A stretch of DNA of 64,000 bases from Bacteroidales bacterium UBA3754 (GTDB taxonomy: Bacteria; Bacteroidota; Bacteroidia; Bacteroidales; UBA1715): assembly GCA_002371705.1 (NCBI GenBank), contig DFGI01000066.1, forward strand, positions 62,001 to 126,000, read 5' to 3'. Both the position numbers and the translations under genes were made by a program. A model generated the notes under the pieces. That model saw nothing but the letters and a program-made list of their open reading frames with translations. It did no database searches and was not told the origin of the DNA. Shown one piece after another: positions 1-8,371 of the stretch. Position 1 is the stretch's first letter; every line of letters begins with the position of its first letter.

Positions 1-2
1 TC

Positions 3-560
3 GGATATATTGCACTGCTTGTCGTAGCATTGTTGGCAACTGTGTGGTATTGGGCTGTGGCATCGGGCAAAGATTGCTTGGCCTGCTCGCTTTCGGTTTG
101 CGAAGGTATTGCTCCTAATGGTGAATCATATGTGTTGCCAGCCGACTCTTGCGCTCTTTCTTATGACGAAATTTTGGAAAAAGAACGAGTTCAAGGTGTT
201 GATGTCACTGAATGTAGTCAGGAATGTATCAACTATGCCGATGCATATTTGGTGTTCGCATTCTTACTTATAATTCTTGCCGTTGGTTCTATGGTTGTAA
301 TGTTGTTCTATTCGGCATTCACCAGCGGCAAAAAGTTGTCGAAAACTACATTGATAACATTAGTGTTCGTTGTTGTTGTTGCTTTGCTCGGTTTCTTGTT
401 GTCATCTGACACGATTCCGGAAATCCTTGGCTTCGACGGAACGATAACCTTGTTCGATGTGAAATTGACAGATACATTATTATATGCGACATACATTTTG
501 TTGGGTGGCGCTGTAGTAGCAATCTTGTCATCGTTCGTAATTAAATTTTTAAGAAAGTAG
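3..560 (+). CDS. Membrane protein of the ExbB/ExbD operon (5' end outside window)
   Basis: The reading frame is open from the left edge, so the start lies upstream; the TTG at 30 is only an internal codon. The visible 185 residues show a hydrophobic segment at the edge, a Cys-rich soluble stretch (six Cys between about residues 25 and 75, probably periplasmic), and then three hydrophobic helices ending in FVIKFLRK. I do not recognise a named domain. In Bacteroidota an uncharacterised membrane protein commonly sits between exbB and two exbD genes, and the two genes just downstream are exbD-like, so a role with a proton-driven TonB-type motor is inferred from context only. Confidence 0.7.
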   Translation, partial: GYIALLVVALLATVWYWAVASGKDCLACSLSVCEGIAPNGESYVLPADSCALSYDEILEKERVQGVDVTECSQECINYADAYLVFAFLLIILAVGSMVVMLFYSAFTSGKKLSKTTLITLVFVVVVALLGFLLSSDTIPEILGFDGTITLFDVKLTDTLLYATYILLGGAVVAILSSFVIKFLRK

Positions 561-568
561 ATAATTGG

Positions 569-590
569 GTAGGGGAGGACACTCCCCTAC
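569..590 (+). other. Intra-operon RNA hairpin
   Basis: GTAGGGGAG (569-577) pairs perfectly with CTCCCCTAC (582-590) around a GACA loop. It lies in the 46-base gap between the membrane-protein gene and exbD and has no T-run after it, so it is not a standard terminator. An mRNA processing or stability site is the simplest reading. Confidence 0.6.
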
Positions 591-606
591 TGTAATATCA
601 AAAAAT

Positions 607-1191
607 ATGGGAAAGAAAGTTCCAGAAATAAACTCTTCATCAATGGCGGACATCTCGTTCATGCTTTTGATATTCTTCTTGGTAGCCACCACAATGGATA
701 CCGATAAGGGTTTGTTCCGTATGTTGCCTCCATATCAGGATCCAACGGAACAGCAAGAGGATATTAAGGTGTTGGATAAGAACCTGTTTGTTGTGCTTGT
801 GAACAAGGATGACAAGTTGATGGTTGAGAAAAAACCAATGAATTTCCGTGAATTGCGTAAGTCGTGCAAGGAGTTCTTGTTGAATATGAATAATGACGAA
901 AGCGACAAGAGATACCCTGGCTATACTGAGGAAAGCATACCGGGAATTGGTAAAGTGAAGGTTACTAAGGCTATTGTGAGTATTCAGAACGACCGTAGTA
1001 CTTCGTACGAAAAGTATATTGAGGTGCAAAATGAGATTATTGCTGCCTACAACGAAGTTAAGGATGTGTATTCGTTGAAATATTTCAAGAAACCATTCAA
1101 AGACTTGAAGGAAAACCAGCAGGATATTATCAAACAGATTATACCTCAAAAAATCTCTGAAGCTGAACCTAAAAATATTGGAGGTAAGTAG
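607..1191 (+). CDS. exbD: ExbD/TolR-type biopolymer transport protein
   Basis: This is a 194-residue inner-membrane ExbD protein, part of the ExbB-ExbD proton channel that powers TonB-dependent outer-membrane transport. The N-terminus has the family pattern: a short basic cytoplasmic tail (MGKKVPEINSSSMADISFML) leading into one transmembrane helix that carries the conserved Asp, then a periplasmic domain. The ATG at 607 is preferred because it gives this canonical N-terminus; an in-frame TTG at 565 would place the 569-590 hairpin inside the coding region. The stop is 2 bases before the second exbD, so the two are surely co-transcribed and probably form a heteromer. Confidence 0.93.
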   Translation: MGKKVPEINSSSMADISFMLLIFFLVATTMDTDKGLFRMLPPYQDPTEQQEDIKVLDKNLFVVLVNKDDKLMVEKKPMNFRELRKSCKEFLLNMNNDESDKRYPGYTEESIPGIGKVKVTKAIVSIQNDRSTSYEKYIEVQNEIIAAYNEVKDVYSLKYFKKPFKDLKENQQDIIKQIIPQKISEAEPKNIGGK

Positions 1192-1193
1192 TT

Positions 1194-1661
1194 ATGGCAC
1201 AGTTTAGAAGTAAAGAAAAGAAGACTCCGCCGGCAATCTCCACACAGTCGTTGCCTGATATTATCTTTATGTTGATATTCTTCTTTATGGTGTCAACAAC
1301 AATGCGTGAAAGCACCCTGTTGGTGAAAAAACCACACTTGCCACGTGCTACCGAACATGTTACGTTGGAAAAGAAATCGCTTGTGAGCAATATCTATATT
1401 TCCGCACCAAGTCTTCAGTATCAGAAATTGTATGGTACTCAGCCAGTTATTCAACTTAACGAGGCAATTGAGGATGTTTCAAAAATCGCAAAATTTGTCG
1501 AACTAGAAAAAGAGTCAATGCCAGCAAACGACCGTTCTCAAATGATTGTGTCGCTGAAAGTTGATTCAAAGGCAAAAATGGGTATTGTAACTGACGTAAA
1601 ACAAGAATTACGTAAGGCAAATGCGTTAAAAATTAGTTACTCGGTTGTACCGAAAAACTAA
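1194..1661 (+). CDS. exbD: Second ExbD/TolR-type biopolymer transport protein
   Basis: This 155-residue protein is a shorter ExbD paralogue. It has the charged start MAQFRSKEKKTPPAISTQSL, the conserved Asp in LPDIIFMLIFFFMVSTT, one transmembrane helix and a small periplasmic domain. Tandem exbD genes that differ in the periplasmic domain are usual in Bacteroidota and are thought to serve the large set of TonB-dependent transporters. It is the last gene of the operon and is followed 14 bases later by a strong intrinsic terminator. Confidence 0.92.
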   Translation: MAQFRSKEKKTPPAISTQSLPDIIFMLIFFFMVSTTMRESTLLVKKPHLPRATEHVTLEKKSLVSNIYISAPSLQYQKLYGTQPVIQLNEAIEDVSKIAKFVELEKESMPANDRSQMIVSLKVDSKAKMGIVTDVKQELRKANALKISYSVVPKN

Positions 1662-1674
1662 TCTTGTAAGGAAT

Positions 1675-1717
1675 AAAAAAAGGGAGGGAAAAGCAACGCT
1701 TTTCCCTCCCTTTTTTT
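1675..1717 (+). terminator. Rho-independent terminator of the exb operon
   Basis: A-run plus GGGAGGGAAAAGC pairs with GCTTTTCCCTCCC and a T-run around a 3-base loop. The stem is close to 19 perfect pairs and ends in TTTTTTT. Its A-rich left arm would also let it work on the minus strand. Confidence 0.93.
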
Positions 1718-1888
1718 GTGTCAAATCTGGCATTGACAGAATCATTTGCTCGTGATTCCCTTTGAGAAAATTCAACCACATACAATTTATTTCCATAAAA
1801 AAGACTATTTTTGAAAAGGGTTTCCTTGATGATTTTTTCATAGGGGAAAACAAAAGTAAAATGGCGTTTATCTAACGCTTTGTTTTAG

Positions 1889-2090
1889 ACGTGTAGAAAT
1901 CTGGCAGTTTCAACACACATTCCTGTCGAACGCAAAGCAACGATGGATGCCCATTAGATATGGATTTATATAGTACGCTCGTGCTATTTTCATATCGGCG
2001 TGGGTTCTGCGTTGCTCGTTCTGACAGGAAGGGCGATGCCAGAGCCTCTACACGTGGAACGGGTAACAGATACGATTCCACGCTTTTTTA
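1889..2090 (+). ncRNA. Rod-shaped structured RNA with own terminator (6S-like candidate)
   Basis: The 550 bases between the exb operon and the next gene hold no credible ORF but a long imperfect hairpin. Paired segments from outside in are: 1889-1897 with 2047-2055; 1900-1906 with 2037-2043; 1920-1927 with 2023-2030; 1928-1932 with 2017-2021; 1936-1942 with 2010-2016; a CCCA/TGGG pair; GATATG with CATATC; and a 7-pair apical stem with loop GCTC. A second hairpin, CGTGGAA (2053-2059) with TTCCACG (2076-2082), is followed by six Ts and so terminates a plus-strand transcript of about 200 nt. Length and overall rod shape match 6S RNA, for which Bacteroidales candidates have been proposed; that identity is inference. 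The terminator arm overlaps the outer stem by 3 bases. Confidence 0.72.
2053..2089 (+). terminator. Terminator of the structured RNA
   Basis: CGTGGAA and TTCCACG form a 7-pair stem around a 16-base loop, followed by C and six Ts. It fixes the transcribed strand of the RNA at 1889. Confidence 0.7.
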
Positions 2091-2162
2091 TTTATAATCC
2101 TTTTTTTGTTTGGAATCGGCAAAAACTAAAAACCTATGCTTCGATACGGCACATGGTGAATT

Positions 2163-2170
2163 TATGTTTG
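2163..2170 (+). promoter_or_regulatory. Promoter -7 element (TATGTTTG)
   Basis: The site matches the Bacteroidota TAnnTTTG consensus and lies 45 bases before the ATG at 2215. No clear TTTG is seen at -33. Confidence 0.45.
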
Positions 2171-2214
2171 TGAAAATTTAGAGGTTGCTCCCGACACGGA
2201 TTAGGGGTTGAAAG

Positions 2215-4155
2215 ATGAAAAAAATATCTATTACAATGGTTTTAATGCTTCGTGCGATGTGTACATTTTCGCAAGACATTAATTTTTACTTCTATGCTCA
2301 AGTTGATGAAAATAAGAAAGTTGCACCAGATAGCGTGTTGGTCGAAAATCTTGCTTCGGGGTATAGTAAGATGATTTATAAGGAACATGATTGTGCGGAA
2401 TCAATAACTCTAACTGGAAGATGGCTTGACAAACCAAACACGATAGGAGATGAACCTGCGGAACAAGATTTTCTTTGTCAAAAGACAAAAGCGACCGTTG
2501 CTGTTTCGATGAACCGCTCTGCAAAATTGCACCTCGCGTTGTACAACATCTCAGGTACAAAAATCACCGATTATGCGAATGATTTGGGCGTAGGACAATA
2601 TGAATTTTCTGTTTCCGCTCCGACAGGGATATATGTGCTGACGGCAAACGATGGTGTTCGTTCATCGTCTCTGAAATTGTCGATTGAAGGCTACGACAAC
2701 GCTCGAATAGAAGAAATTGCCGTAGAAAAGACCTCCAATTATATTTTGAAATCATACTATGACACTGTTACATTCTACAACGTTGAAGACCTGCGATTTA
2801 CGGGATATTACAACGGGCAATCTGATGTACAGTTTTTTGACATCGCTTCATTTCTTCTTTCTGAAGAAATTGTTTTTACTATTATCCCCCTACCAGAAAA
2901 CCTTTCTATAAGTGGAGAGGCAACAGATATTACATCATTTACGGCAACTCTTTCTGCAGTTATTAAAAATCCCCAAAGTAACACAATAATAGAAAAAGGA
3001 TTCTTTATCGGAGAAAACAATCCTATTGAAAATGGAACGAAGTACGTAATTGACAATAGGATTTTTACCTATACGCTATTCAATCTGGCGGAACAAACAA
3101 CGTATATGTATTGTCCATACGTTGTGACCGATGAAGGTACAATATATGGTGACATTATTTCATTTACGACGAAAAAGGCTCCTGAACCCATAATAAAAGA
3201 TGGAGTAATACTTGCTGCATTTTCTGTTTCTGAAACGAAGAAAATTTATTTTTCGCAAGGAAATCTGCAATTCAATGCAGTGAAAGGGACACATTTATGT
3301 GCCGATGGTACAACAAAACAAGGAACATGGCGATTTGCAGAACATCAATGGAATTATGTTGGTACGACGGCAGATTATGATTATTATACCGTTAATACAA
3401 ATGGTGATATAATATCTGTGCACGAACCAGGAACAGGCAATGTGTTTGAAAATGGTGAACGTTGTGACAATAATAAGATTTCTTCAACGTATGATGGTTG
3501 GATTGATTTGTTTGGGTATGCTACTTCTGGTTGGGATGGTAGTGATACAGAAGGCGTTGATAGAAGCGAAGAATGTTATCAACCATGGAGTAAGTCCGTT
3601 AAAAATGTTGATTACATAATTAATGGGGAAACTCAAGCATATATAATTGAAAAATATAGGAAAGCAGATTGGGGAATATACAACTCTATCTCTAATGGAG
3701 GAAACTCCCCTAACATGTGGCGTACAATTACCCATGAAGAATTTGAATATATAGTTTTCGGAAGAAAGAACGCCCAAGAATTGAAAGGTTCTGCAATAGT
3801 AAATGGAGTTAATGGTCTGGTACTGTTGCCCGATAATTGGATTTTGCCGAAAGGACTTTCTTTTGTGCCGTCTAATATTACAAATGAAAAAAATAACTAT
3901 TCTGTTGACGAATGGAAGTTAATGGAACAAAATGGAGCTGTATTTCTTCCTGCAGCAGGTATAAGAACATACAATTCTGGAACAATAAAACAAGGTTCCG
4001 CAAATCATTATTGGGCAAGCAGTGCAATATGGGGAGACATAGGCAACAATACAATTCGTGCATGGCGGGGTATCCCTTCTTATGGGTATGGATCGGATTT
4101 CACGATAGATAGATGCGAAGGACTTGCCGTACGTCTTGTTAAAGATGTGAAATAA
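2215..4155 (+). CDS. Secreted FISUMP-like (Fib_succ_major) surface protein
   Basis: This is a 646-residue exported protein with a signal peptide (residues 1-20, ending CTFSQ). Residues about 105-160 (KLHLALYNISGTKITDY... GIYVLTANDG) resemble a T9SS type A sorting module but lie internally, not at the C-terminus. Residues about 238-330 look like a fibronectin-III-type domain. The C-terminal half (VSETKKIYFSQGNLQF, then Trp/Tyr/Gly-rich blocks ending in AVRLVK) matches the pattern of the Fibrobacter-major-paralogous/FISUMP-type domains that are abundant in gut Bacteroidales. The molecular role of that domain is not established; a cell-surface or adhesin role is likely. It appears monocistronic. 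Confidence 0.75.
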   Translation: MKKISITMVLMLRAMCTFSQDINFYFYAQVDENKKVAPDSVLVENLASGYSKMIYKEHDCAESITLTGRWLDKPNTIGDEPAEQDFLCQKTKATVAVSMNRSAKLHLALYNISGTKITDYANDLGVGQYEFSVSAPTGIYVLTANDGVRSSSLKLSIEGYDNARIEEIAVEKTSNYILKSYYDTVTFYNVEDLRFTGYYNGQSDVQFFDIASFLLSEEIVFTIIPLPENLSISGEATDITSFTATLSAVIKNPQSNTIIEKGFFIGENNPIENGTKYVIDNRIFTYTLFNLAEQTTYMYCPYVVTDEGTIYGDIISFTTKKAPEPIIKDGVILAAFSVSETKKIYFSQGNLQFNAVKGTHLCADGTTKQGTWRFAEHQWNYVGTTADYDYYTVNTNGDIISVHEPGTGNVFENGERCDNNKISSTYDGWIDLFGYATSGWDGSDTEGVDRSEECYQPWSKSVKNVDYIINGETQAYIIEKYRKADWGIYNSISNGGNSPNMWRTITHEEFEYIVFGRKNAQELKGSAIVNGVNGLVLLPDNWILPKGLSFVPSNITNEKNNYSVDEWKLMEQNGAVFLPAAGIRTYNSGTIKQGSANHYWASSAIWGDIGNNTIRAWRGIPSYGYGSDFTIDRCEGLAVRLVKDVK

Positions 4156-4186
4156 GAAATAATATATTGTTTAATTATTAAATATA

Positions 4187-4945
4187 ATGATTATGAATAA
4201 CAAGGCGATGTATGACAAATGGGTGGAAAAAGTTTGTGCATTTCTTGCAAAAGAAGGAAAGAATTTGAATAGGCATTGTGCAACATTTCAATCAAAACCA
4301 ATTTTGGACAAACAAGCAGATGTTGTCTTTTTAGGTTACAATCCTCATGAGGATTGGGCGTATTATGAGGAAGATTCACAACCCAAAAGATTTTATGAAG
4401 GCAATCCATCATTCTATGAAAATAAAGGGAAAGAAAGAATGAAATGGAAAATTTGGAGGAAATTGTATGATGCTTTGAAATGGGCAGAATATACTAAACC
4501 CGTTGAAGACGGCAATTTCATCTTTTTCAATGCTGTTTACTTTGGTTCAAAAACAATTAATGATTTGAAGTCAATCCCAGGAGCAACAAGGGCAATTGAC
4601 CAATGTTTGAATTATACAAACGAAGTCATACAAGATATTTTTAAGCCTAAATGTGTTGTATGTTTCTCTATACCAGAATGTTTTGATAATTTGAATAGTA
4701 AATTCGGTTTTAAAGATGTTCAATCTGTACAATTGCATGAAAATCTTTCTCCTCATATAGTTGATTTTGCTATCAATAAAAGTTGGAAAGCGGGAGTGCC
4801 TAAAATAAATTGCATCGTTAAATCAGGACTTTGGGGAAATACGCCTGTATACGGTATCCCTCATCCGTCTGCTCAGATTAGTAATGACCACTGGGGATTA
4901 ATTGCTCTTTTCCTTCGTGGTGAGATGGAAAAACTTGGTATATAA
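4187..4945 (+). CDS. Uracil-DNA-glycosylase-like protein
   Basis: This is a 252-residue soluble protein (start ATG 4187, with an equally good ATG at 4193). Two segments fit the uracil-DNA glycosylase superfamily: VVFLGYNPHED at about residues 46-56, placed like the GxxPG / GQDPY water-activating loop, and YGIPHPSAQISNDHW at about residues 224-238, placed like the C-terminal HPS motif. The middle contains FIFFNAVYFGS, the likely core strand. The catalytic residues differ from classical Ung, so activity on uracil is not assured. The 18-base gap to the next gene suggests co-transcription. Other members of the superfamily act in base excision repair, so the uvrC neighbourhood may be meaningful or chance. 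Confidence 0.65.
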   Translation: MIMNNKAMYDKWVEKVCAFLAKEGKNLNRHCATFQSKPILDKQADVVFLGYNPHEDWAYYEEDSQPKRFYEGNPSFYENKGKERMKWKIWRKLYDALKWAEYTKPVEDGNFIFFNAVYFGSKTINDLKSIPGATRAIDQCLNYTNEVIQDIFKPKCVVCFSIPECFDNLNSKFGFKDVQSVQLHENLSPHIVDFAINKSWKAGVPKINCIVKSGLWGNTPVYGIPHPSAQISNDHWGLIALFLRGEMEKLGI

Positions 4946-4963
4946 ACATAAAAAATTAGAAAA

Positions 4964-6004
4964 ATGAAAAACATTAAAGACCCCTTTGTATTTATAGCAA
5001 TTATCCTTGCGGTTGTAAACATTGCATTGTTTGTTTTTGTACTTATAGCAACTGATTTGTTTTCGCAAAAGGATTTGTGGTTTGAATCGTCGTGTGTTGT
5101 CATCGGAACGATTCTTACCGCCGTTGTAACTTTGCTACTTCTGAACGGACAAAGTGAAAAAGAAGAACAGAAGGAACGAAACTCTAAAGTGTTTGAAGAA
5201 AAACTCAACATTTACAAAGAGTTTCTTGGCAAACTTTGCGATGTGGTTAAAGATAAGAATATTTCTGACGAAGAATCTGTAGAACTTCAGTTTCAGGTTG
5301 CACAGATTGCTATGCACACAAAGCAAGAACGAATAAAGGAAATCAGCAAAAATGTTGTTGAAATAATAAATTCAGTACGAAATCCCTCAGAAGATGACAA
5401 TGATAAACTTGTGAATAATTTATTTGACATTCAGGAACAATTCCGCCAAGAATTGTATGAACCAAAAACTGACAATCAAAAGAATTGGGATGAAATTGTG
5501 AAGAATTTCGCGGAATTGGCACAAAACAACGAAAGTAATGGCTCTATTCCAAGTATTTCCATTGATTCGCAAGAAACTCCAGTCAGAAAATTTGAAACAG
5601 AGATAGAAACGATAGTCAAAAAACACTATCAAACATCAAAATTCAAAGATGATAATGGTTTTGAAATTTTGTTGTCGAAATCTGAAAATGGGAATAGCAA
5701 AAATTTTATACGTTTTATTCGATTAAATACAAGTCGAGGAGAATATTGCGTTCAAGTGTGGTTGAATCTGGAAGAAACGGAGAAAAAACGGGATTTGTAT
5801 GTAAATATCAAAAATGAGTTTCCGCCTGCTGTGTATTCCACAAATCATTGTGCTACAGTTTATTTCGATTATACAAATAGCAAATATCGTTTCTTGGATA
5901 CGTTCACGAATGAAATTAACACCTTGGACTCCAGAACGATACAATATTTTGCTGATAGAATTATTAAAATAACAGAATTTACAGAAAACGAAATCAAGAA
6001 ATAG
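4964..6004 (+). CDS. Membrane-anchored coiled-coil protein, unknown function
   Basis: The product is 346 residues. Two hydrophobic helices (about residues 8-30 and 42-62) form an N-terminal hairpin. A Lys/Glu-rich coiled-coil region follows (QSEKEEQKERNSKVFEEKL onwards), then a soluble C-terminal domain from about residue 205 that I do not recognise. The predicted arrangement puts most of the protein in the cytoplasm. It follows the UDG-like gene at 18 bases. Its 3' end overlaps the 3' end of uvrC on the other strand by 11 bases. Such a layout (membrane hairpin, coiled coil, effector-like domain) occurs in accessory and defence loci, but there is no motif here to claim that. Confidence 0.7.
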   Translation: MKNIKDPFVFIAIILAVVNIALFVFVLIATDLFSQKDLWFESSCVVIGTILTAVVTLLLLNGQSEKEEQKERNSKVFEEKLNIYKEFLGKLCDVVKDKNISDEESVELQFQVAQIAMHTKQERIKEISKNVVEIINSVRNPSEDDNDKLVNNLFDIQEQFRQELYEPKTDNQKNWDEIVKNFAELAQNNESNGSIPSISIDSQETPVRKFETEIETIVKKHYQTSKFKDDNGFEILLSKSENGNSKNFIRFIRLNTSRGEYCVQVWLNLEETEKKRDLYVNIKNEFPPAVYSTNHCATVYFDYTNSKYRFLDTFTNEINTLDSRTIQYFADRIIKITEFTENEIKK

Positions 6005-7826
6005 GGTTTATGGAAGCAAATTCCATTATCTTCCGTGCTTTTTCTTTTCCTACAACCTTGGTCAGTTCTTCTTCGCTTGCGCTTTTGATAGCCGAGACTG
6101 TTTTGAATTGTTTGAATAACAGCTCTATCGTCTTTGGACCAATACCTTCTATTGCTTCTAATTCGGAGGAAGTGAACTTTCTCGACCGCTGATTACGGTG
6201 GAATGTGATGGCAAAGCGATGCACTTCGTCTTGTATGCGTTCCATAAGGTGAAAAAGCGGATCGTTGGGCTTAATTCCAACAACCTTAGGAGGAAAACCG
6301 AATAGGATTTCGTGGGTACGGTGTTTTCGGTCTTTCGCAAGTCCCGAAATCGGAATGTTGAGTTGTAGTTGGTCTTGAATTACGTGCCGGGCCATTTCCA
6401 TTTGTCCTTCGCCCCCATCGACAATAAGCAGTTGTGGCAAATCTTGCCCTTCTTCCACCAGACGAGAGTAACGGCGGAAAATCACTTCTGCCATACTCGC
6501 ATAGTCGTCGGGACCTTCCACGGTCTTGATGTTAAATTTGCGGTATTCCGACTTGTTCGGTTTGCCATCAGTGAACCGCACCATACCCGCCACGGGGAAC
6601 GCCCCCTGTATGTTACTGTTGTCGAAACATTCAATGTTGCGTGGAAGTTCATTGAGTTGCAGGGCTTTTTGCAGCGATTCCAAAAGTTTCAGTGAATGTC
6701 TTTCGGGGTCAACACGCTTCATTTGCTTGAATTTCTCCACTTTATAGAGATGAGCATTCTGTTCCGACAACTGCAACAGATTCATTTTCTCTCCACGCTG
6801 AGGAACGTGGAACGTGACGCCTTCGATAGAAAAATCGGGCTCAAACGGCACGATAATCTCCTTCGCAGTACTTGGAATCTTTTGGCGAATCTCGGTAATG
6901 GCAATGCCAAGGAGTTCCGTGGGCGTTTCGTCAAGTTGTTTTCTGATTTCGAGCGTGTGCAGTTGCACTATGGCACCGTTCACAACCTTCAGGAAGTTGA
7001 CGTATGCCGTGTCCACGTCATCCAGAATGGAATACACGTCAACATTGGTGATAGTTGGATTCACAATCGTGGAACGGCTCTGATAGCGTGTCAGTTCGTC
7101 GAGTTGCTCCTTTATTTCGCCTGCCAGTTCATACTTCATTTCGGCAGAATAGCGAAGCATACGTTCCTTGAGAATTTTAATGACTTCGCCAATGTTTCCC
7201 TTGAGAATGTCGCGAATCTCGGAAACGGCGTTGGCATAGTCCTCCTGCGACTGTTTTCCCACGCACGGAGCTTTGCAGTTTTTTATGTGATATTCCAAGC
7301 ACACGTTGAACTTCCCTTTCTGTATGTCGTTGGTATTCAGAGCCAACGAACATGTGCGCGGCTTGTATAATTGCTTAATAAGCGCCAACAGGTATTTCGC
7401 CATTTTCACGTTGGCATACGGTCCAAAATACTGCGAACCATTCCGTATAAAATGACGGGTAAGCGTGATGCGAGGGAAATTCTCATTCTTAATAACTATC
7501 CACGGATATGTTTTGTCATCCTTTAACAATACGTTATATTGAGGTTTGTATTTCTTTATCAGGTTATTTTCAAGCAGTAACGCATCTTGTTCACTTTTAA
7601 CAATAAAATGCTTGATTGTCACTATTTTGCTGACAAGCACCTTCGTTTTGGGATGGGTTTGTTCTTTGTTGAAATACGAAGAAACACGACGTTTGAGATT
7701 TTTTGCCTTTCCCACGTAGATGAGCGTGCCATTTTTGTCGAAGTACTGATACACGCCAGGGTCAGTCGGCAAGGTTGCCAATTGTTCCTTGATGGAAGCG
7801 AGTCGGATGTCGTTGTTGGTTGACAA
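5994..7826 (-). CDS. uvrC: UvrABC excinuclease subunit C
   Basis: This is a 610-residue UvrC, the nuclease that makes both incisions in nucleotide excision repair. Features in order: GIY-YIG nuclease (DPGVYQYFDKNGTLIYVGKAKNLKRRV, residues about 22-47); the Cys-containing segment around CLEYHIKNCKAPCVG; a UvrB-binding UVR-type stretch (YELAGEIKEQLDEL, about 213-226); the UvrC RNase H-like domain with ECFDNSNIQGAFPVAGMV and LLIVDGGEGQM and the HRTHEI histidine; and C-terminal HhH motifs (EAIEGIGPKTIELLFKQF, VVGKEKARKIMEF). No ATG precedes the GIY-YIG domain, so the start is the TTG at 7826. Full length for the family. Confidence 0.97.
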   Translation of the reverse strand: MSTNNDIRLASIKEQLATLPTDPGVYQYFDKNGTLIYVGKAKNLKRRVSSYFNKEQTHPKTKVLVSKIVTIKHFIVKSEQDALLLENNLIKKYKPQYNVLLKDDKTYPWIVIKNENFPRITLTRHFIRNGSQYFGPYANVKMAKYLLALIKQLYKPRTCSLALNTNDIQKGKFNVCLEYHIKNCKAPCVGKQSQEDYANAVSEIRDILKGNIGEVIKILKERMLRYSAEMKYELAGEIKEQLDELTRYQSRSTIVNPTITNVDVYSILDDVDTAYVNFLKVVNGAIVQLHTLEIRKQLDETPTELLGIAITEIRQKIPSTAKEIIVPFEPDFSIEGVTFHVPQRGEKMNLLQLSEQNAHLYKVEKFKQMKRVDPERHSLKLLESLQKALQLNELPRNIECFDNSNIQGAFPVAGMVRFTDGKPNKSEYRKFNIKTVEGPDDYASMAEVIFRRYSRLVEEGQDLPQLLIVDGGEGQMEMARHVIQDQLQLNIPISGLAKDRKHRTHEILFGFPPKVVGIKPNDPLFHLMERIQDEVHRFAITFHRNQRSRKFTSSELEAIEGIGPKTIELLFKQFKTVSAIKSASEEELTKVVGKEKARKIMEFASINPIS

Positions 7827-7846
7827 GATAAGTTCTTATGGGTAAT

Positions 7847-8371
7847 TTAGTGAATTCGTGATTTCATTAAGTCGTAATACATTAAACGAGTTGCATGATT
7901 ATCAGCATCCTCGTTTGTCCAAAATATGAAATCATTTTTTGCATAAAAGTCTAAAGCATTAGTGTATGCGTCAACAAGTAGATATCTGCATCCTATGGGT
8001 AATTGTTCGTTTGCAAATTTGAATTTAATTGCGGATATGAGCCAACTTCCATATCCTTCTCTCGCATATTCCTCGGCTATTGCCAAACGACCGATTTTTA
8101 TTGCAGGATATGATTTGTATTTTTTCCCGTTTTGAAATTTTTCTTTTTCAATATCGGTTGCTGGCATCGTATCGGCTGAAAGTGAGAAATATCCTATTAA
8201 TGTTTCAAAATTATAAAGTAGATATGTGACAGCAAGAAGCTCGGTTTGGTGTTTTTTTGCTTTTCTTCTCAGAAAAATGTTGAGATTCGTGTCGGAACTC
8301 TTAAAAGTGTTCAGAATTGAATTTGATTCTTCCTCAAGAATTTTGATTCGTATTGATTTTGTGTTAATCAT
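7847..8371 (-). CDS. GNAT acetyltransferase, TacT/AtaT-like toxin candidate
   Basis: This is a 174-residue GCN5-related acetyltransferase. The start at 8371 (MINTKSIRI) is chosen over an upstream in-frame start at 8428 because it overlaps the stop of the small gene 8364-8540 in the way coupled toxin-antitoxin pairs do. Typical features of the TacT/AtaT branch are seen: FLRRKA near residue 34, LLYNFETLIGYFSLS, IGRLAIAEEYAREGYG (acetyl-CoA loop, with R-E-G-Y-G in place of the usual G-x-G-x-G), and LLVDAYTNALDFYAKNDFIF at the C-terminus. Such proteins acetylate aminoacyl-tRNA and are normally held in check by a co-encoded partner. Toxicity here is inference from subfamily and gene order. Confidence 0.8.
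   Translation of the reverse strand: MINTKSIRIKILEEESNSILNTFKSSDTNLNIFLRRKAKKHQTELLAVTYLLYNFETLIGYFSLSADTMPATDIEKEKFQNGKKYKSYPAIKIGRLAIAEEYAREGYGSWLISAIKFKFANEQLPIGCRYLLVDAYTNALDFYAKNDFIFWTNEDADNHATRLMYYDLMKSRIH

Noticed and set aside
565..606. Upstream TTG start for the first exbD
   Set aside because: It would translate through the 569-590 hairpin and add residues not typical of ExbD; ATG 607 gives the canonical N-terminus.
6696..7370. 224-residue ORF opposite uvrC (and others within 6010-7823)
   Set aside because: They lie wholly antisense to a clear full-length uvrC and show no family motif.
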